A stretch of 64,000 bases of DNA from CAZABP01 sp964483245 (GTDB taxonomy: Bacteria; Planctomycetota; UBA1135; UBA2386), in the NCBI GenBank assembly GCA_964483245.1, contig CAZABP010000003.1, positions 1 through 64,000 on the forward strand. The letters are read 5' to 3'. The position numbers and the translations under genes were made by a program. This document shows, piece by piece, positions 1-8,117 of this stretch; position 1 is the stretch's first letter; every line of letters begins with the position of its first letter. The notes under the pieces are model-generated. The model saw only the letters and a list, made by a program, of their open reading frames with translations. It did no database searches and was not told where the DNA came from.

Positions 1-134
1 GCAACGTCACGGAGCGGCTGCGCAATGCCGGCGAGCTGCTCGGCATCCCGCTGCTGGATCACGTCGTGATCGGCGATGGCGCGTGCTTCAGCTTCACCGG
101 CGGGCAGGTGTTGCGGATGGGGGGGAGCGCGTGA
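1..134 (+). CDS. RadC-like JAB-domain protein, C-terminal end (partial)
   Basis: Only the last 43 residues are inside the window, read from base 3 to the TGA at 132-134. They match the end of the RadC/JAB fold: a helix ending in AGELLGIPLLDH followed by VVIGDG and a short FSF strand. The catalytic His/Asp motifs of the family lie upstream of the window and cannot be checked. RadC-like proteins without the HhH part are very common on plasmids, prophages and integrative elements, which fits the following genes. The role of such accessory RadC proteins in DNA metabolism is not established. Confidence 0.82.
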   Translation, partial: NVTERLRNAGELLGIPLLDHVVIGDGACFSFTGGQVLRMGGSA

Positions 135-220
135 CGCGGCAACAGTCGCGTCCGGCGCTGTTGCTGCGCCGCTGATGAAGCCCCAGCACGGGCGAAACGC
201 GAAACGAAGGAAGGGTGACG

Positions 221-877
221 ATGAAGCTGCACAGGAATGGCAAGCCGTGGCTTTGCACGGCGAGAGAAGCGGGCCGGTACGGGACGGAGCATCCGTTCCT
301 GATCACGTTGCGCGACGGCACGCGCGCGCTGGCGGCGACGGACGGCAGGCGCGCCGTGGTCCTGCCGGTGGACGGCGAGGAAGGCGACACGGACGGCGCC
401 GTCACGCGCGAGGCGATCACGGCAGCCGGCAAGGCGCGGCCGAAGTCCTGCGGCGACGACGTGTACGTGCGCGCCAACGGGTCGCTGGAGATCCCGGGCG
501 GGGCGACGTTCCCGCGGCCGGAGCAGGGTTCGGATGGGCAGCCGTTCGGGCGCTTCCCGCCGGTCGAGGACGTGACTCCGCGCGGCGAGCCGGAGTACCG
601 CATCACGTTCGATGCGAAGTTCCTCGCCGAGATCGCCGCCGCCATGGGGTGCGATGCCGTCACGCTGGAGCTACACGACGACGGACTGCCGATCGTCGTG
701 CTTCCGAGCACCGGCGGCGTGCGCGACTGCTCGCCCGTGCCGGGTGCGCGCGGGCTGCTGATGCCGATCTCGGCGCCGGGATCCGGCATCGTGAAGCGGC
801 AGGCGAACCCGAAGCGCGCGGCTGCGGCTGCTGCGCGGGAAACTGCGGCGGCTGCGCAGGAAGGGGGTGCGCCGTGA
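221..877 (+). CDS. Small sliding-clamp-like protein (DNA polymerase III beta-fold candidate)
   Basis: A 218-residue protein. ATG at 221 is preferred over GTG at 215 because an AAGGAAGGG ribosome site ends five bases before it. The C-terminal third (about residues 120-180) has the look of the last beta-clamp domain: a FDAKFLAEIAAAMG helix, a VTLELHDDGLPIVV strand pair and a closing GLLMPI, like the LMPM/I end of DnaN. The N-terminal part has ALAATDGRRAVVLPV, similar to the clamp ATDGxR strand. It is about half the usual DnaN length (near 370). The Ala-rich tail overlaps the next start by GTGA. The resemblance is by eye; a clamp or clamp-decoy role on a mobile element is inference. Confidence 0.5.
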   Translation: MKLHRNGKPWLCTAREAGRYGTEHPFLITLRDGTRALAATDGRRAVVLPVDGEEGDTDGAVTREAITAAGKARPKSCGDDVYVRANGSLEIPGGATFPRPEQGSDGQPFGRFPPVEDVTPRGEPEYRITFDAKFLAEIAAAMGCDAVTLELHDDGLPIVVLPSTGGVRDCSPVPGARGLLMPISAPGSGIVKRQANPKRAAAAAARETAAAAQEGGAP

Positions 878-1254
878 GCCGGCGCGCCCCTGCGGCGCTG
901 CTGCGGTCGGTTGCCTTGGACGGCTACCGGCTGGACCTGTGGGACACGGACCGGAGCCGGAGCGACGGCAAGTCGCTGCTCGGCTACAGGCTGAGCAAGG
1001 GCGAAGGCGACACGGTGTTCGAAGGCGAGGACTTCGGCTGCTCGCCGTTGCATGCCGTGGACTCCGACGAAACGGTGCGCGCGCTGCTCGGCTTCCTGAC
1101 GCTGCGGCCGGGCGACACGGACCGGGAGTACTTCGCCGGCTACTCCGCGCGGCAGTGGGCGTTCGTGGAATCGGATGCGGAAAGCCTGTCGCTCTACGCA
1201 TGCGAGGAACTGGGCATGCCGCTCCAGGACCGGCAGGAAGGGGGTGCGCCATGA
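874..1254 (+). CDS. Hypothetical protein of mobile-element operon
   Basis: A 126-residue acidic protein starting at GTG 874, whose first bases overlap the previous stop (GTGA), so the two are translationally coupled. I do not recognise a named family. Visible features are an N-terminal strand-rich segment (DGYRLDLWDTD, GYRLS) and a middle containing FEGEDFGCSPLHAVDSDE; there is no signal peptide or membrane segment. It ends in QEGGAP, almost the same tail as the upstream protein (QEGGAP) because the same ribosome-binding sequence (aagggggtgcgcc) is read through at both junctions. It lies between the clamp-like and DUF669-like genes. Confidence 0.72.
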   Translation: MSRRAPAALLRSVALDGYRLDLWDTDRSRSDGKSLLGYRLSKGEGDTVFEGEDFGCSPLHAVDSDETVRALLGFLTLRPGDTDREYFAGYSARQWAFVESDAESLSLYACEELGMPLQDRQEGGAP

Positions 1255-2048
1255 TCCGGCGCGCCTCTTTCCCGGAGCCTGAGCAGGCCGGCAGCCTGCC
1301 GTGCTACGTGTTCCAGGCTTCGCTCCTGTGCGAGGAATGCGCGAGCGACGTGCGCGACGACGTGCCGTTCCCGCACGGCGCGGATCCTGAGGACGAAGCG
1401 ACGTGGGACTCGGATGAATGGCCGAAGGGCCCGTACCCCGACGGCGGCGGCGAAGCGGACTCCCCGCAGCATTGCGACTGCTGCGGGCTGTTCCTGGGCA
1501 ATCCGCTGACGGCGGAAGGCCGGGAGTACGTGCAGCAGGCCGTGCAGGAGGCGCAGGGCGCGTGCTGGCGGCAGTGGGCGACGTACTACGGCATCCGCGC
1601 GCAGTCGGCCGGCGCGGAGGTGCGCGAGGCGGACGGGGTCTCCCCCGGGCGCTCTGGGCCGGACGGGTGCTACCTGTCGGTCCCTGCGGGTACCTACCTG
1701 TGCGAGGTGGCGGAGATCCGCACGCGTACGAGCCGTGCCGGCGATGAACTCTGGTCGCTGCGGCTCGTGGTCGTGGAAGGCGAGCACGCGGGACGGCACG
1801 CGGCGTACGACAACCTGGTCTGGTCGCTGCGCGGGCGTGCGCGGCTGCGTCGCGTGTTGCGTGCGCTCGGTCTGACGGCGGAGGGATGCGTCGGGATCGA
1901 GCCGGAGGACCTACAGGGGCGCCGTGCGCTCGTGGAGGTGCGCCCGGTCGCGTACACGAACGACGCCGGCGAGACGATCCGGCGCAACGAGGTGCCGTAC
2001 GACGGCTACCGGCCGGCGCCTGAGCAGCGCGCAGGGGGTGCGGCATGA
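1251..2048 (+). CDS. Cys-rich N-terminal domain fused to DUF669-like domain
   Basis: A 265-residue protein starting at ATG 1251 in an ATGA overlap with the previous stop. Residues about 15-90 carry spaced cysteines (LCEECASD, then HCDCCGLFLGNPLT) around an acidic PKGPYPDGGGEAD stretch, a pattern I know from short plasmid/phage proteins of unknown function that may bind zinc. Residues about 140-240 resemble DUF669 (PAGTYLCEV, GDELWSLRLVVVEGEHAGR, then DLQGRRALVEVRPV), a phage single-strand-DNA-binding-like family found near recombination genes. The two appear to be fused here. Zinc binding and DNA binding are inferred from pattern only. Confidence 0.62.
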   Translation: MIRRASFPEPEQAGSLPCYVFQASLLCEECASDVRDDVPFPHGADPEDEATWDSDEWPKGPYPDGGGEADSPQHCDCCGLFLGNPLTAEGREYVQQAVQEAQGACWRQWATYYGIRAQSAGAEVREADGVSPGRSGPDGCYLSVPAGTYLCEVAEIRTRTSRAGDELWSLRLVVVEGEHAGRHAAYDNLVWSLRGRARLRRVLRALGLTAEGCVGIEPEDLQGRRALVEVRPVAYTNDAGETIRRNEVPYDGYRPAPEQRAGGAA

Positions 2049-2896
2049 CGCGACGCGAACGTCTGGAGCGGAAGCTCGCCAAGCGCGAGGAATGGGCGGA
2101 CAAGGCCGGCCGGCGGGCGGCGCAGCGGTTCGACGCTGCGCGCCGGCTCGCGGACGGCATCCCGCTCGGCCAGCCGATCCTGGTCGGCCATCACTCCGAG
2201 AAGCGCCACCGGCGCGACCTTGCGCGGATCGACGGCAACATGGCCAAGGGCTGCGAGGAACAGCAGCTTGCGCAGCATCACGCCGGCAAGGCGGACGGGC
2301 TGGCGCAGCAGCTGGAGCGGAGCATCTACTCCGACGACCCGGACGCGGTGGAGCAGCTCCGCGCCAAGGTCGCCGGGCTGGAGCAGCGCCGCGAGCTCTG
2401 CAAGGCCGTGAACGCGGCATGGCGGAAGGCCGGCAGGCCGGCGGCGGATGCAAGCGAGGCATGGGCCGGGATCGCCGCAGCGCTCGGCCTGGAGTCGGAT
2501 GCGAAGATCCTCCGCGAGGGCCGGCTCAACATGGCGCACGACTTCATGCCGCGCGGTCCGTTCCCCGGGTACGTCACGCAGAACCTGGGCGGCGAGATCC
2601 GGAGAGCCGAGCAGCGCATCGCCGAGATCGCCAAGCGTGCGCAGCGCCAGCAGCAGGCGGAGGCTGCGGGCGGGGTCGTGCTCGCCGAGCATCCGGTCGG
2701 GTACTGCTCGGTGACGTTCGCCGAGAAGCCGCCGCGCGAGGTGCTGCACGCGCTGAAGGCTGCCGGCTTCCACTGGAGCGGCGGCGCCTGGCACGGCAGG
2801 AGCGAGCATCTGCCGGCGAGCGTGCGGGCGCTGCTGCCGGCTGCGGAACCTGGTCCCGAAGCGGATCCGGCAGCCGGAGGGCAGCCGGTCACGTAG
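2045..2896 (+). CDS. DUF3560 domain protein
   Basis: A 283-residue protein, starting at ATG 2045 with another ATGA overlap. The N-terminus has the DUF3560 signature: a basic helix, then IPLGQPILVGHHSEKRHRRD followed by a long coiled region. The C-terminus has the second common element, KPPREVLHALKAAGFHWSGG, typical of these proteins. DUF3560 proteins are carried by plasmids, phages and integrative elements and their function is unknown. It is the last gene of the five-gene overlapping operon and lies 320 bp from the tRNA remnant that seems to bound the element. Confidence 0.78.
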   Translation: MTRRERLERKLAKREEWADKAGRRAAQRFDAARRLADGIPLGQPILVGHHSEKRHRRDLARIDGNMAKGCEEQQLAQHHAGKADGLAQQLERSIYSDDPDAVEQLRAKVAGLEQRRELCKAVNAAWRKAGRPAADASEAWAGIAAALGLESDAKILREGRLNMAHDFMPRGPFPGYVTQNLGGEIRRAEQRIAEIAKRAQRQQQAEAAGGVVLAEHPVGYCSVTFAEKPPREVLHALKAAGFHWSGGAWHGRSEHLPASVRALLPAAEPGPEADPAAGGQPVT

Positions 2897-3217
2897 CGGC
2901 GCAGGACGGGCGCACGGAGGGCGGAGTGGGCCGGCGATGGTGCCGGCCTGCTGCGTGTACGGGGGGCGCAGCGGGGCGAGGAGGGGAACCAACGGAACGC
3001 GCTCCCGATCGTCCCCGACGGGCCGTCGCCGATCGGCTGCGAGCACAGCGGATCGGGCAAGTTCGACCACCGAACGCGTGCACGTGCACGCTTGGCGTGC
3101 ACAGGAGCAAGATTCTGTGCAAACTTGCGCGACTCGCTGCGCCCCCTTGCAAAGCCTCCATTCGGCCTGTAGCCTTCGAATTCGTTAGAGAACACGGGTT
3201 TCGCATCGCGAGCCTGA
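2897..3217. other. Gene-free stretch at the right end of the mobile element
   Basis: No convincing gene is seen on either strand in these 321 bases. It holds one notable site: a perfect 16-bp palindrome GCGTGCACGTGCACGC at 3076-3091, followed 4 bp later by another half-site GCGTGCAC. Base composition falls towards 3110-3205, just before the tRNA remnant. The location suggests a recombination or regulatory region of the element's end, but nothing proves it. Confidence 0.4.
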
Positions 3218-3267
3218 GCACGTTGCCAACGTGAGGGTCGAGAGTTCAAGTCTCTTCGCCCGCTCCA
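3218..3267 (+). other. 3' half of a tRNA-Gly(GCC) gene: probable attachment-site remnant
   Basis: The sequence contains an anticodon loop TTGCCAA (anticodon GCC) flanked by CACG and CGTG, a variable region, a T-arm with loop TTCAAGT between GAGAG and CTCTT, the acceptor strand CGCCCGC, discriminator T and encoded CCA ending at 3267. The matching 5' acceptor strand GCGGGCG and a D-arm are not found upstream, so this cannot be a functional tRNA. Integrases of mobile elements commonly use the tRNA 3' half as the att core and leave such a copy at the far end. The upstream RadC/DUF3560 operon is mobile-type, in agreement. Confidence 0.68.
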
Positions 3268-3424
3268 GTTGCCTTCGCGGTCGCGATGGGAGGGAAACGC
3301 GAGGGAAACGAGAGGGTGGCGCTGCCGTGGTGGCCGGTTGGCGCTCGCACGGCCAGTACTCCCGCGACTCGTCCGGTGCCTCGAAAGGTGCCGTAGCTGC
3401 CTGCCCAAGCGGGGAGCGTCACGC

Positions 3425-3862
3425 GTGAACGAATCGAGCAGGTTCGCACCAGTCGCCGTCGATCCGGCGCCGTGCTCGGACGAGCAACGCCGGCTGCACA
3501 TGGAGAGCTTCGTGCGGGCGTTCGTCATCCCGCCGCGGAGACCTCGCGCGAAGCTCCTGCTGGTGGATGGGTCGGGCAAGCTGCGCGCGGAGCTGTCGCA
3601 GCTCGTCCAGAAGTGGCTGATCACCTCGAAGTGCTCCATCCTGGAAGGAAACGAATCGTTCCCCTCGCAGCTGGCCGCGCGATTCGGCGACCAACGAGGG
3701 GTGTTCGTCGCCAGTGATGGTGGTTGCTGCATGCTCACGGCGCCGATGGCCGCGACGGTCGCGACGATGGCGCAGCTCGACGCTGTCTTTTCGTTGATCC
3801 CGGGACGAGCTGCCCTCGCATTCCATCACGGTGGCGCCGCGATGGCGTGCACGCGGCCGTAA
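3425..3862 (+). CDS. Hypothetical small protein
   Basis: A 145-residue protein starting at GTG 3425, the first gene outside the putative element. There is no signal peptide or membrane segment. Visible elements are FVRAFVIPPRRPRAKLLL near the start and, at the end, a hydrophobic segment closing in VFSLIPGRAALAFHHG. The overall pattern is reminiscent of a family of short bacterial proteins that end in 'SCIPGxLAYFE', but the similarity is weak and from memory. No function is proposed. A downstream overlapping frame was not accepted. Confidence 0.5.
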   Translation: MNESSRFAPVAVDPAPCSDEQRRLHMESFVRAFVIPPRRPRAKLLLVDGSGKLRAELSQLVQKWLITSKCSILEGNESFPSQLAARFGDQRGVFVASDGGCCMLTAPMAATVATMAQLDAVFSLIPGRAALAFHHGGAAMACTRP

Positions 3863-3980
3863 GAGCTGGTGCTATCGCCGGGGAGAAGATGATCACCGGG
3901 TGGATTGGCGCAGCGAGCGAGCGGCCGTGGCGGTTCCGAGGTTCCATGGCGATCGCCGTGGTCGCTGGCGTAGAGCAAAC

Positions 3981-4409
3981 ATGAGTCTTCGTATTCCAAG
4001 TGGCGTATGCCTGTTCGTCTTGCTCGGATCCGCGGTGGGCTGCGAGAGAGCGCCCTCCCCTGGCGGCGTCGAGACCGATGCGATCGTCGTCGTCGTGGAC
4101 GAACCGCGCCTCGTGGATCACGAGGTCACCGCAGGTCCGATCCACGTGCGGCTGAAGGACGGGCAGGCAGGTGGGATCCGCAAGCTGTACTTCTTCGTCA
4201 TCGACGACAAGAATGGCGACGGCGAGGCGAACGACGGGGAGGAGTTGGTCGGCAGCGAGCAGCCGTACGCGTCCGGTTGCCGGGAGGTCACGTACTCGCT
4301 ACGCGCGCAGCTCGACAGCATCGAAGGCAAGCGCCTCGCGATCGCGTGGCGCGTCGAGTTCGGAGAGGACGGCAAGGCTGCCGGATACAAGCTGCTGAAG
4401 CAGCCGTAG
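3981..4409 (+). CDS. Putative lipoprotein of unknown function
   Basis: A 142-residue protein with an N-terminal signal MSLRIPSGVCLFVLLGSAVGC, in which Cys21 could be lipidated (AVGC is a weak lipobox, with Ala instead of Leu at -3). The mature part is acidic and contains VIDDKNGDGEANDGEE, a D-rich calcium-loop-like turn (DKNGDGEANDGEE). No known domain is recognised. It lies 118 bp downstream of the preceding gene and is followed by a short gene with an apparent frameshift. Confidence 0.6.
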   Translation: MSLRIPSGVCLFVLLGSAVGCERAPSPGGVETDAIVVVVDEPRLVDHEVTAGPIHVRLKDGQAGGIRKLYFFVIDDKNGDGEANDGEELVGSEQPYASGCREVTYSLRAQLDSIEGKRLAIAWRVEFGEDGKAAGYKLLKQP

Positions 4410-4548
4410 GATCACGCTGGTCGTGCTTCCACGCGCGGATGTCGCGTTCGATGTTCCGCTGCTGCCGTAGTGGCTGGCAGCCTCGGCGATTGCCTGCGCG
4501 GCTGCTTGCGCGGCATTGCTGATCAACCGGCCTGTTGGAGGACCCGGC

Positions 4549-4915
4549 ATGGCGAGGGTCCGGACCACTTGGGCGTTGGGCGTCGCCGCCTTGCTGCTGT
4601 TCGGAGTGGCACGGTTCACGGTCCCATGGTGACGTCGCCGTCGACGGCTTGCGGCTGCGCGTCGTGGTAGACCACGGATCCGATCTCGATCGGCGGGACG
4701 TCCGCATCTTCGCGGACTTCATGAACGCGGATCCGGCTGGACGGGTGCGTCTCAACTGCCGAGGTACGCACCGCGATCTTGCACGCCACGGCATTCAGTT
4801 GTGTGAGGGCGTTCTGCTCCGCCTCTCGGACGACGAACTGACGGCCGATGGAACCGTCACGTGGTCCACCGACGAACTCGACTGGGTTGCAGTCGTCGAC
4901 TGGGGCAGGATCTGA
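4549..4915 (+). pseudogene. Short exported/membrane protein with an apparent frameshift
   Basis: ATG 4549 has a good ribosome site (GGAGG at 4537-4541) and encodes a hydrophobic leader, WALGVAALLLFGVARF, but this frame stops at 4630-4632. The next frame continues without a stop to 4915 with plausible protein sequence (HGDVAVDGLRLRVVVDHG, then DELTADGTVTW and DELDWVAVVDWGRI). Joining the two frames near 4615-4630 would give about 121 residues: a leader or anchor followed by a beta-rich domain. One extra base in the sequence would explain it. It may be a sequencing error, a decayed gene, or, less likely, a shift used in translation. The family is unknown. Confidence 0.45.
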
Positions 4916-4988
4916 CGCTCGCCCCCCGACTGCAGAGCGCATGCCGGTAGAACCTGGAGTGCCACCAAGGTTGCCGTGGAGTCACCCG

Positions 4989-5510
4989 ATGATCGGATCG
5001 CCGTCGACTGCTACTCGGACCAACACCGGTAGGATCGCCCGCTGGACCACGCACTGGTCGTTCTGGCCGTTCTACTCGGCATTCGTTCTGCTGTTGATCT
5101 ATGCGTTCCGACCGTGGGAGACGTTCAGGTTGACCGACGATGATGCGCCGGTCCACAAGCAAGACGTCCGCATCCATGACGCGCACGAAGTGCCCGGGTC
5201 ACTCAGCGTCGGGACCGTTGCGCTCGTGCGAGGAGACCTGACGGCGCTGGGTGGAGATTGGCTCCCGTGTGACGGCCGTGTGCTCGCGACCGCGGATCAT
5301 CCCGAGCTGGCAAGCCGCCTCGGGCCACGTTTCGAGGTCGATCGTGATTCGTTCGCGCTGCCGCGACTCCCGCGGATGTCAGTCCCGCCGGCGCGATCGA
5401 GCTACACGACGCTGTTCAGCATCGGACTGGAGGAGGAGCCAGCAACCGCGGCGGACGCGGACGCTGCTGCGCCTGTCCCTCTGCACATCTGCATCAAGGT
5501 GCGGCCGTGA
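4989..5510 (+). CDS. Membrane-anchored protein with phage tail-collar-like domain
   Basis: A 173-residue protein. ATG 4989 is chosen because GGAG at 4978-4981 is correctly spaced; an in-frame ATG at 4941 has no ribosome site. Residues about 24-43 form one membrane helix (FWPFYSAFVLLLIYAF). Residues about 70-130 match the tail collar pattern of phage tail fibres: VGTVALVRGD, GGDWLPCDGRVL, HPELASRLG and FALPRLP. The C-terminus LHICIKV resembles the closing strand of such proteins. Collar domains normally belong to tail fibres or microcystin-dependent-type proteins; here it is fused to a cell-membrane anchor and overlaps a CPBP protease gene by GTGA. The role is unknown. Confidence 0.62.
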   Translation: MIGSPSTATRTNTGRIARWTTHWSFWPFYSAFVLLLIYAFRPWETFRLTDDDAPVHKQDVRIHDAHEVPGSLSVGTVALVRGDLTALGGDWLPCDGRVLATADHPELASRLGPRFEVDRDSFALPRLPRMSVPPARSSYTTLFSIGLEEEPATAADADAAAPVPLHICIKVRP

Positions 5511-6175
5511 CGTCGATCGAAGTGACGTCGCGTCCAGCGGGATCGAATGCCCTCGCCGCCGGACTCCTGGTGACGTTGATCTGTATCTGCATCACCCGGC
5601 CGCGTGCCGCGGTGCTGGCCGAGGCCGCAGCGGCGCTTGGCGAGGTGGCGAGCGCGTTCTGCTCTGAAGTCGTCCTCGTCGCGACTGCCACGCTTGCGCT
5701 CGCATTGCTCGGATCTGGCGCATGGTGCGCTGCCATCGGTAACCGTCCGACACCAGTCGCAATGCTTGCCGGCGTCGTGGTGGGGGTGCTGATCGCAGGA
5801 GTGTCGGTCGTGCAGACGTTGGTCTCGTTGCCAGTGTCGGGATCGATCGCGGTCGGAATCTACGCGTCGTACATCCTGATGATCCTTGTCGGGCCCGCCG
5901 TCGAGGAATTGTTGTTCCGCGGAGTGCTGTGGCACGCGATCCGGTCGCAGGTCGGCGTGATGCCGACGCTGCTGCTGACGTCGAGCGTGTTCACCATCGG
6001 CCACGGTTGGGAGCGCATGGCGGATTATCCGTTCCTGTTCGTCGGCGGCATCGCGTTCGGGACGCTCCGTGAGATCACGGGCAGCTTGGGGCCGTCGTTG
6101 CTCGCGCACACGATCACCAACCTGACGCTCGTGATCGGGGTGCCCTGGGTGTTGTGGCTCAGCGTCCGGCCATGA
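5507..6175 (+). CDS. CPBP-family intramembrane metalloprotease
   Basis: A 222-residue polytopic membrane protein starting at GTG 5507 and overlapping the collar-domain gene by four bases. It carries the family motifs: EELLFRG at residues 133-139 (paired glutamates and Arg), a His at 166 in FTIGHGW, and HTITN at 201-205. These are the expected metal and catalytic residues of CPBP (Abi/Rce1-like) glutamic/metallo intramembrane proteases. Hydrophobic segments near 20-35, 45-65, 85-105, 115-130 and 150-220 fit the fold. Family members process prenylated proteins, act in bacteriocin self-immunity or have unknown substrates; the neighbouring collar-domain protein is a possible substrate or partner. 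Confidence 0.85.
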   Translation: MTSIEVTSRPAGSNALAAGLLVTLICICITRPRAAVLAEAAAALGEVASAFCSEVVLVATATLALALLGSGAWCAAIGNRPTPVAMLAGVVVGVLIAGVSVVQTLVSLPVSGSIAVGIYASYILMILVGPAVEELLFRGVLWHAIRSQVGVMPTLLLTSSVFTIGHGWERMADYPFLFVGGIAFGTLREITGSLGPSLLAHTITNLTLVIGVPWVLWLSVRP

Positions 6176-6308
6176 TGCAGGAGTTCGTTGTGCTCTGCGG
6201 CGGCTGGTAGCCGGCCCGGTCGGAAAGGCCCGCCCGCGAGATTCCCGGCACTCGACCGGGAGTTGCACGTTCCACACCGGCGTTGACCGGCTTTCGATAC
6301 GGAGCGCC

Positions 6309-8105
6309 ATGCACCGAGCCCTGCCCTTCGCGTTCGTCCTGCTCTCTTCGGTGGCCACGGCACAGGATCCCGGCTGGCCCGGCAAGTGGTTCACGACGCG
6401 TGGCGTGTTGACGATCGACGCAGATGGTCGCGCGCTGAGCGGCCGCTACGGCGACGGGCACGAGCTGACCGGCAAGGCTGACGGCGCGAAGCTGGCGTTC
6501 GACGCGAGCGAAGGGAACGCGAAGCTGAGCGGCGCGCTGGCCCTCGACGCATCCGGGCATCGGTTCACCGGATCCTGGCGTGGGCCGAACGGTGACGGTG
6601 AGTGGCGCGGCTGGCGCGAGGACCCGGCTGCGAAGAAGGGGCGGGCAGCGAAGCTCGACGGCGCATGGCGCACGAGCTGGGGACTGCTGGAGATCGAGGC
6701 GAAGGCGAAGTCGCTGCGCGGCGGGTTCGGTGCGCAGGGATGGTCGACGTTCGAGGGCGAGCTCGAGGGCCGCCACGCGAAGCTGCAATACGAGAGTCCG
6801 TTCGGCACCGGCACGATCGCGTTCGACGTCGACGCTGACGGGAAAGCGGCATTCGGCTCGGTGCGCAACGCGCGTGGCGAATGGGCGTGGCAGGCGCAGC
6901 GGTTGGACGGCTACGCCGCGAGTCCGCAGCCGAAGCCGGGCGCAATCGTCGCCGGCCTCGCCGACAACCGGCTGACGTATTACCTGCGTGCGCCGAAGGG
7001 CTGGAAGAAGTCGGACCGTGCGCCGCTGCTCGTGATTCTGCACGGGTCGAACATGGGGGCGAAGCCGTACGTCGAGAGCGCCGCCGCGTCGCCGATCGCG
7101 GACCGGTTCATGATCGTCGGGATCGACGGCGAGCAGTGGCAGGACTGGAGCAAGCCGGACGATCCGCGCCAGAACTACACGTATGTGAACTGGATGGGGC
7201 GCAGCACGTTCGAGGGGTATCCGAACACGCACCGCGAGAGCCCGGCCCTGGTCGCGGAACTGCTCACAGCGCTGCGCAAGCAGTTGCAGCCGCGCAAGGT
7301 CTTCGTCGGCGGGCATTCGCAGGGTGGGTTCCTGAGCTGGTTCTTTGCGATGCACACCCCGGAGCTGGTGGATGGGATCTTCCCGATCTCGTGCGGGCTC
7401 GTGATCCAGTGCGAGCCGGACGTGTTCGACGACGCGAAGCTGCGCGAGGCGCAGCGCCGGGTCGCGATCGCGGTCGTGCACGGCGAGCGGGATCCGGTCG
7501 TCGCGTTCAGCGCTGGTGAATCGGCGTATCGCAGCTTCTGCGAGCAGCGGTTCCCGTGGCTGCGCTTGTTCAAGAACGCGGCCGGCCATGGGTTCTCGTC
7601 GTTGCCGTGGGTCGACGCGGTGGAGTGGCTCGAAGCCGCGACGGGGGACGATCCAGCGGCGCTCGCGAGCTGGGCGCAGGCACGCATCGATGCAGAGGCG
7701 TATCGCGACGCGAGCGCAGCGGTCCTGCGGTTGCGTGAGCTGAAGGGCGCGCCTGCGGCGACGGTGAAGGAGCTCGCGGCGAAGATCGACGCGTACGCCG
7801 AGCCGGGCGTCACGCGGTTCACGCCGCTGATCGCCGAAGGCGAAGGTGGCGCGTGGGTCGATGAGTTCCTGGACTGGCGCGATCAGTTCGAGTTGGCGGA
7901 TTGCGCACGCGAGGTCATCGCGGCCTGGGATGCGCGACGCGCAGAGCACCTGGGCCCGGCGAGGCAGCTGTACGGCGAAGCACGCAAGCTGTTCCAGCAG
8001 GGCCAGCGTGACGCGGGGTGGAAGAAGTACGAGGAGCTCGTCGAGAAGTACTGGGCGAGTCCGCTGTACCGCCGCGTGAAGGGGTGGCTGGCGGATCGGC
8101 GGTGA
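6309..8105 (+). CDS. Secreted alpha/beta-hydrolase (esterase/PHB-depolymerase-like)
   Basis: A 598-residue exported protein with a signal peptide ending SVATAQ. The N-terminal part holds two similar beta-rich repeats (about 25-100 and 115-195), each opening with W-x-T-x-x-G-x-L-x-I and having an L-x-G-x-[FY]-G turn. The hydrolase domain (about 225-455) has LLVILHGSNMG for the oxyanion hole, nucleophile elbow GHSQGG with Ser337, Asp395 in GERDP and His427 in GHGFSS, a full triad. The rest is helical. Such domains hydrolyse esters, including polyesters and feruloyl or acetyl groups; the substrate is not evident. It appears to be a single-gene unit. Confidence 0.8.
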   Translation: MHRALPFAFVLLSSVATAQDPGWPGKWFTTRGVLTIDADGRALSGRYGDGHELTGKADGAKLAFDASEGNAKLSGALALDASGHRFTGSWRGPNGDGEWRGWREDPAAKKGRAAKLDGAWRTSWGLLEIEAKAKSLRGGFGAQGWSTFEGELEGRHAKLQYESPFGTGTIAFDVDADGKAAFGSVRNARGEWAWQAQRLDGYAASPQPKPGAIVAGLADNRLTYYLRAPKGWKKSDRAPLLVILHGSNMGAKPYVESAAASPIADRFMIVGIDGEQWQDWSKPDDPRQNYTYVNWMGRSTFEGYPNTHRESPALVAELLTALRKQLQPRKVFVGGHSQGGFLSWFFAMHTPELVDGIFPISCGLVIQCEPDVFDDAKLREAQRRVAIAVVHGERDPVVAFSAGESAYRSFCEQRFPWLRLFKNAAGHGFSSLPWVDAVEWLEAATGDDPAALASWAQARIDAEAYRDASAAVLRLRELKGAPAATVKELAAKIDAYAEPGVTRFTPLIAEGEGGAWVDEFLDWRDQFELADCAREVIAAWDARRAEHLGPARQLYGEARKLFQQGQRDAGWKKYEELVEKYWASPLYRRVKGWLADRR

Positions 8106-8117
8106 CGTGCAGCGACC

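Noticed and set aside
2326..3738. Long minus-strand frame containing GRRDLNSRPSRWQR, like an integrase tail
   Set aside because: This peptide is the usual antisense translation of a tRNA 3' half. No recombinase motifs follow, and the frame runs across the DUF3560 gene and the tRNA remnant.
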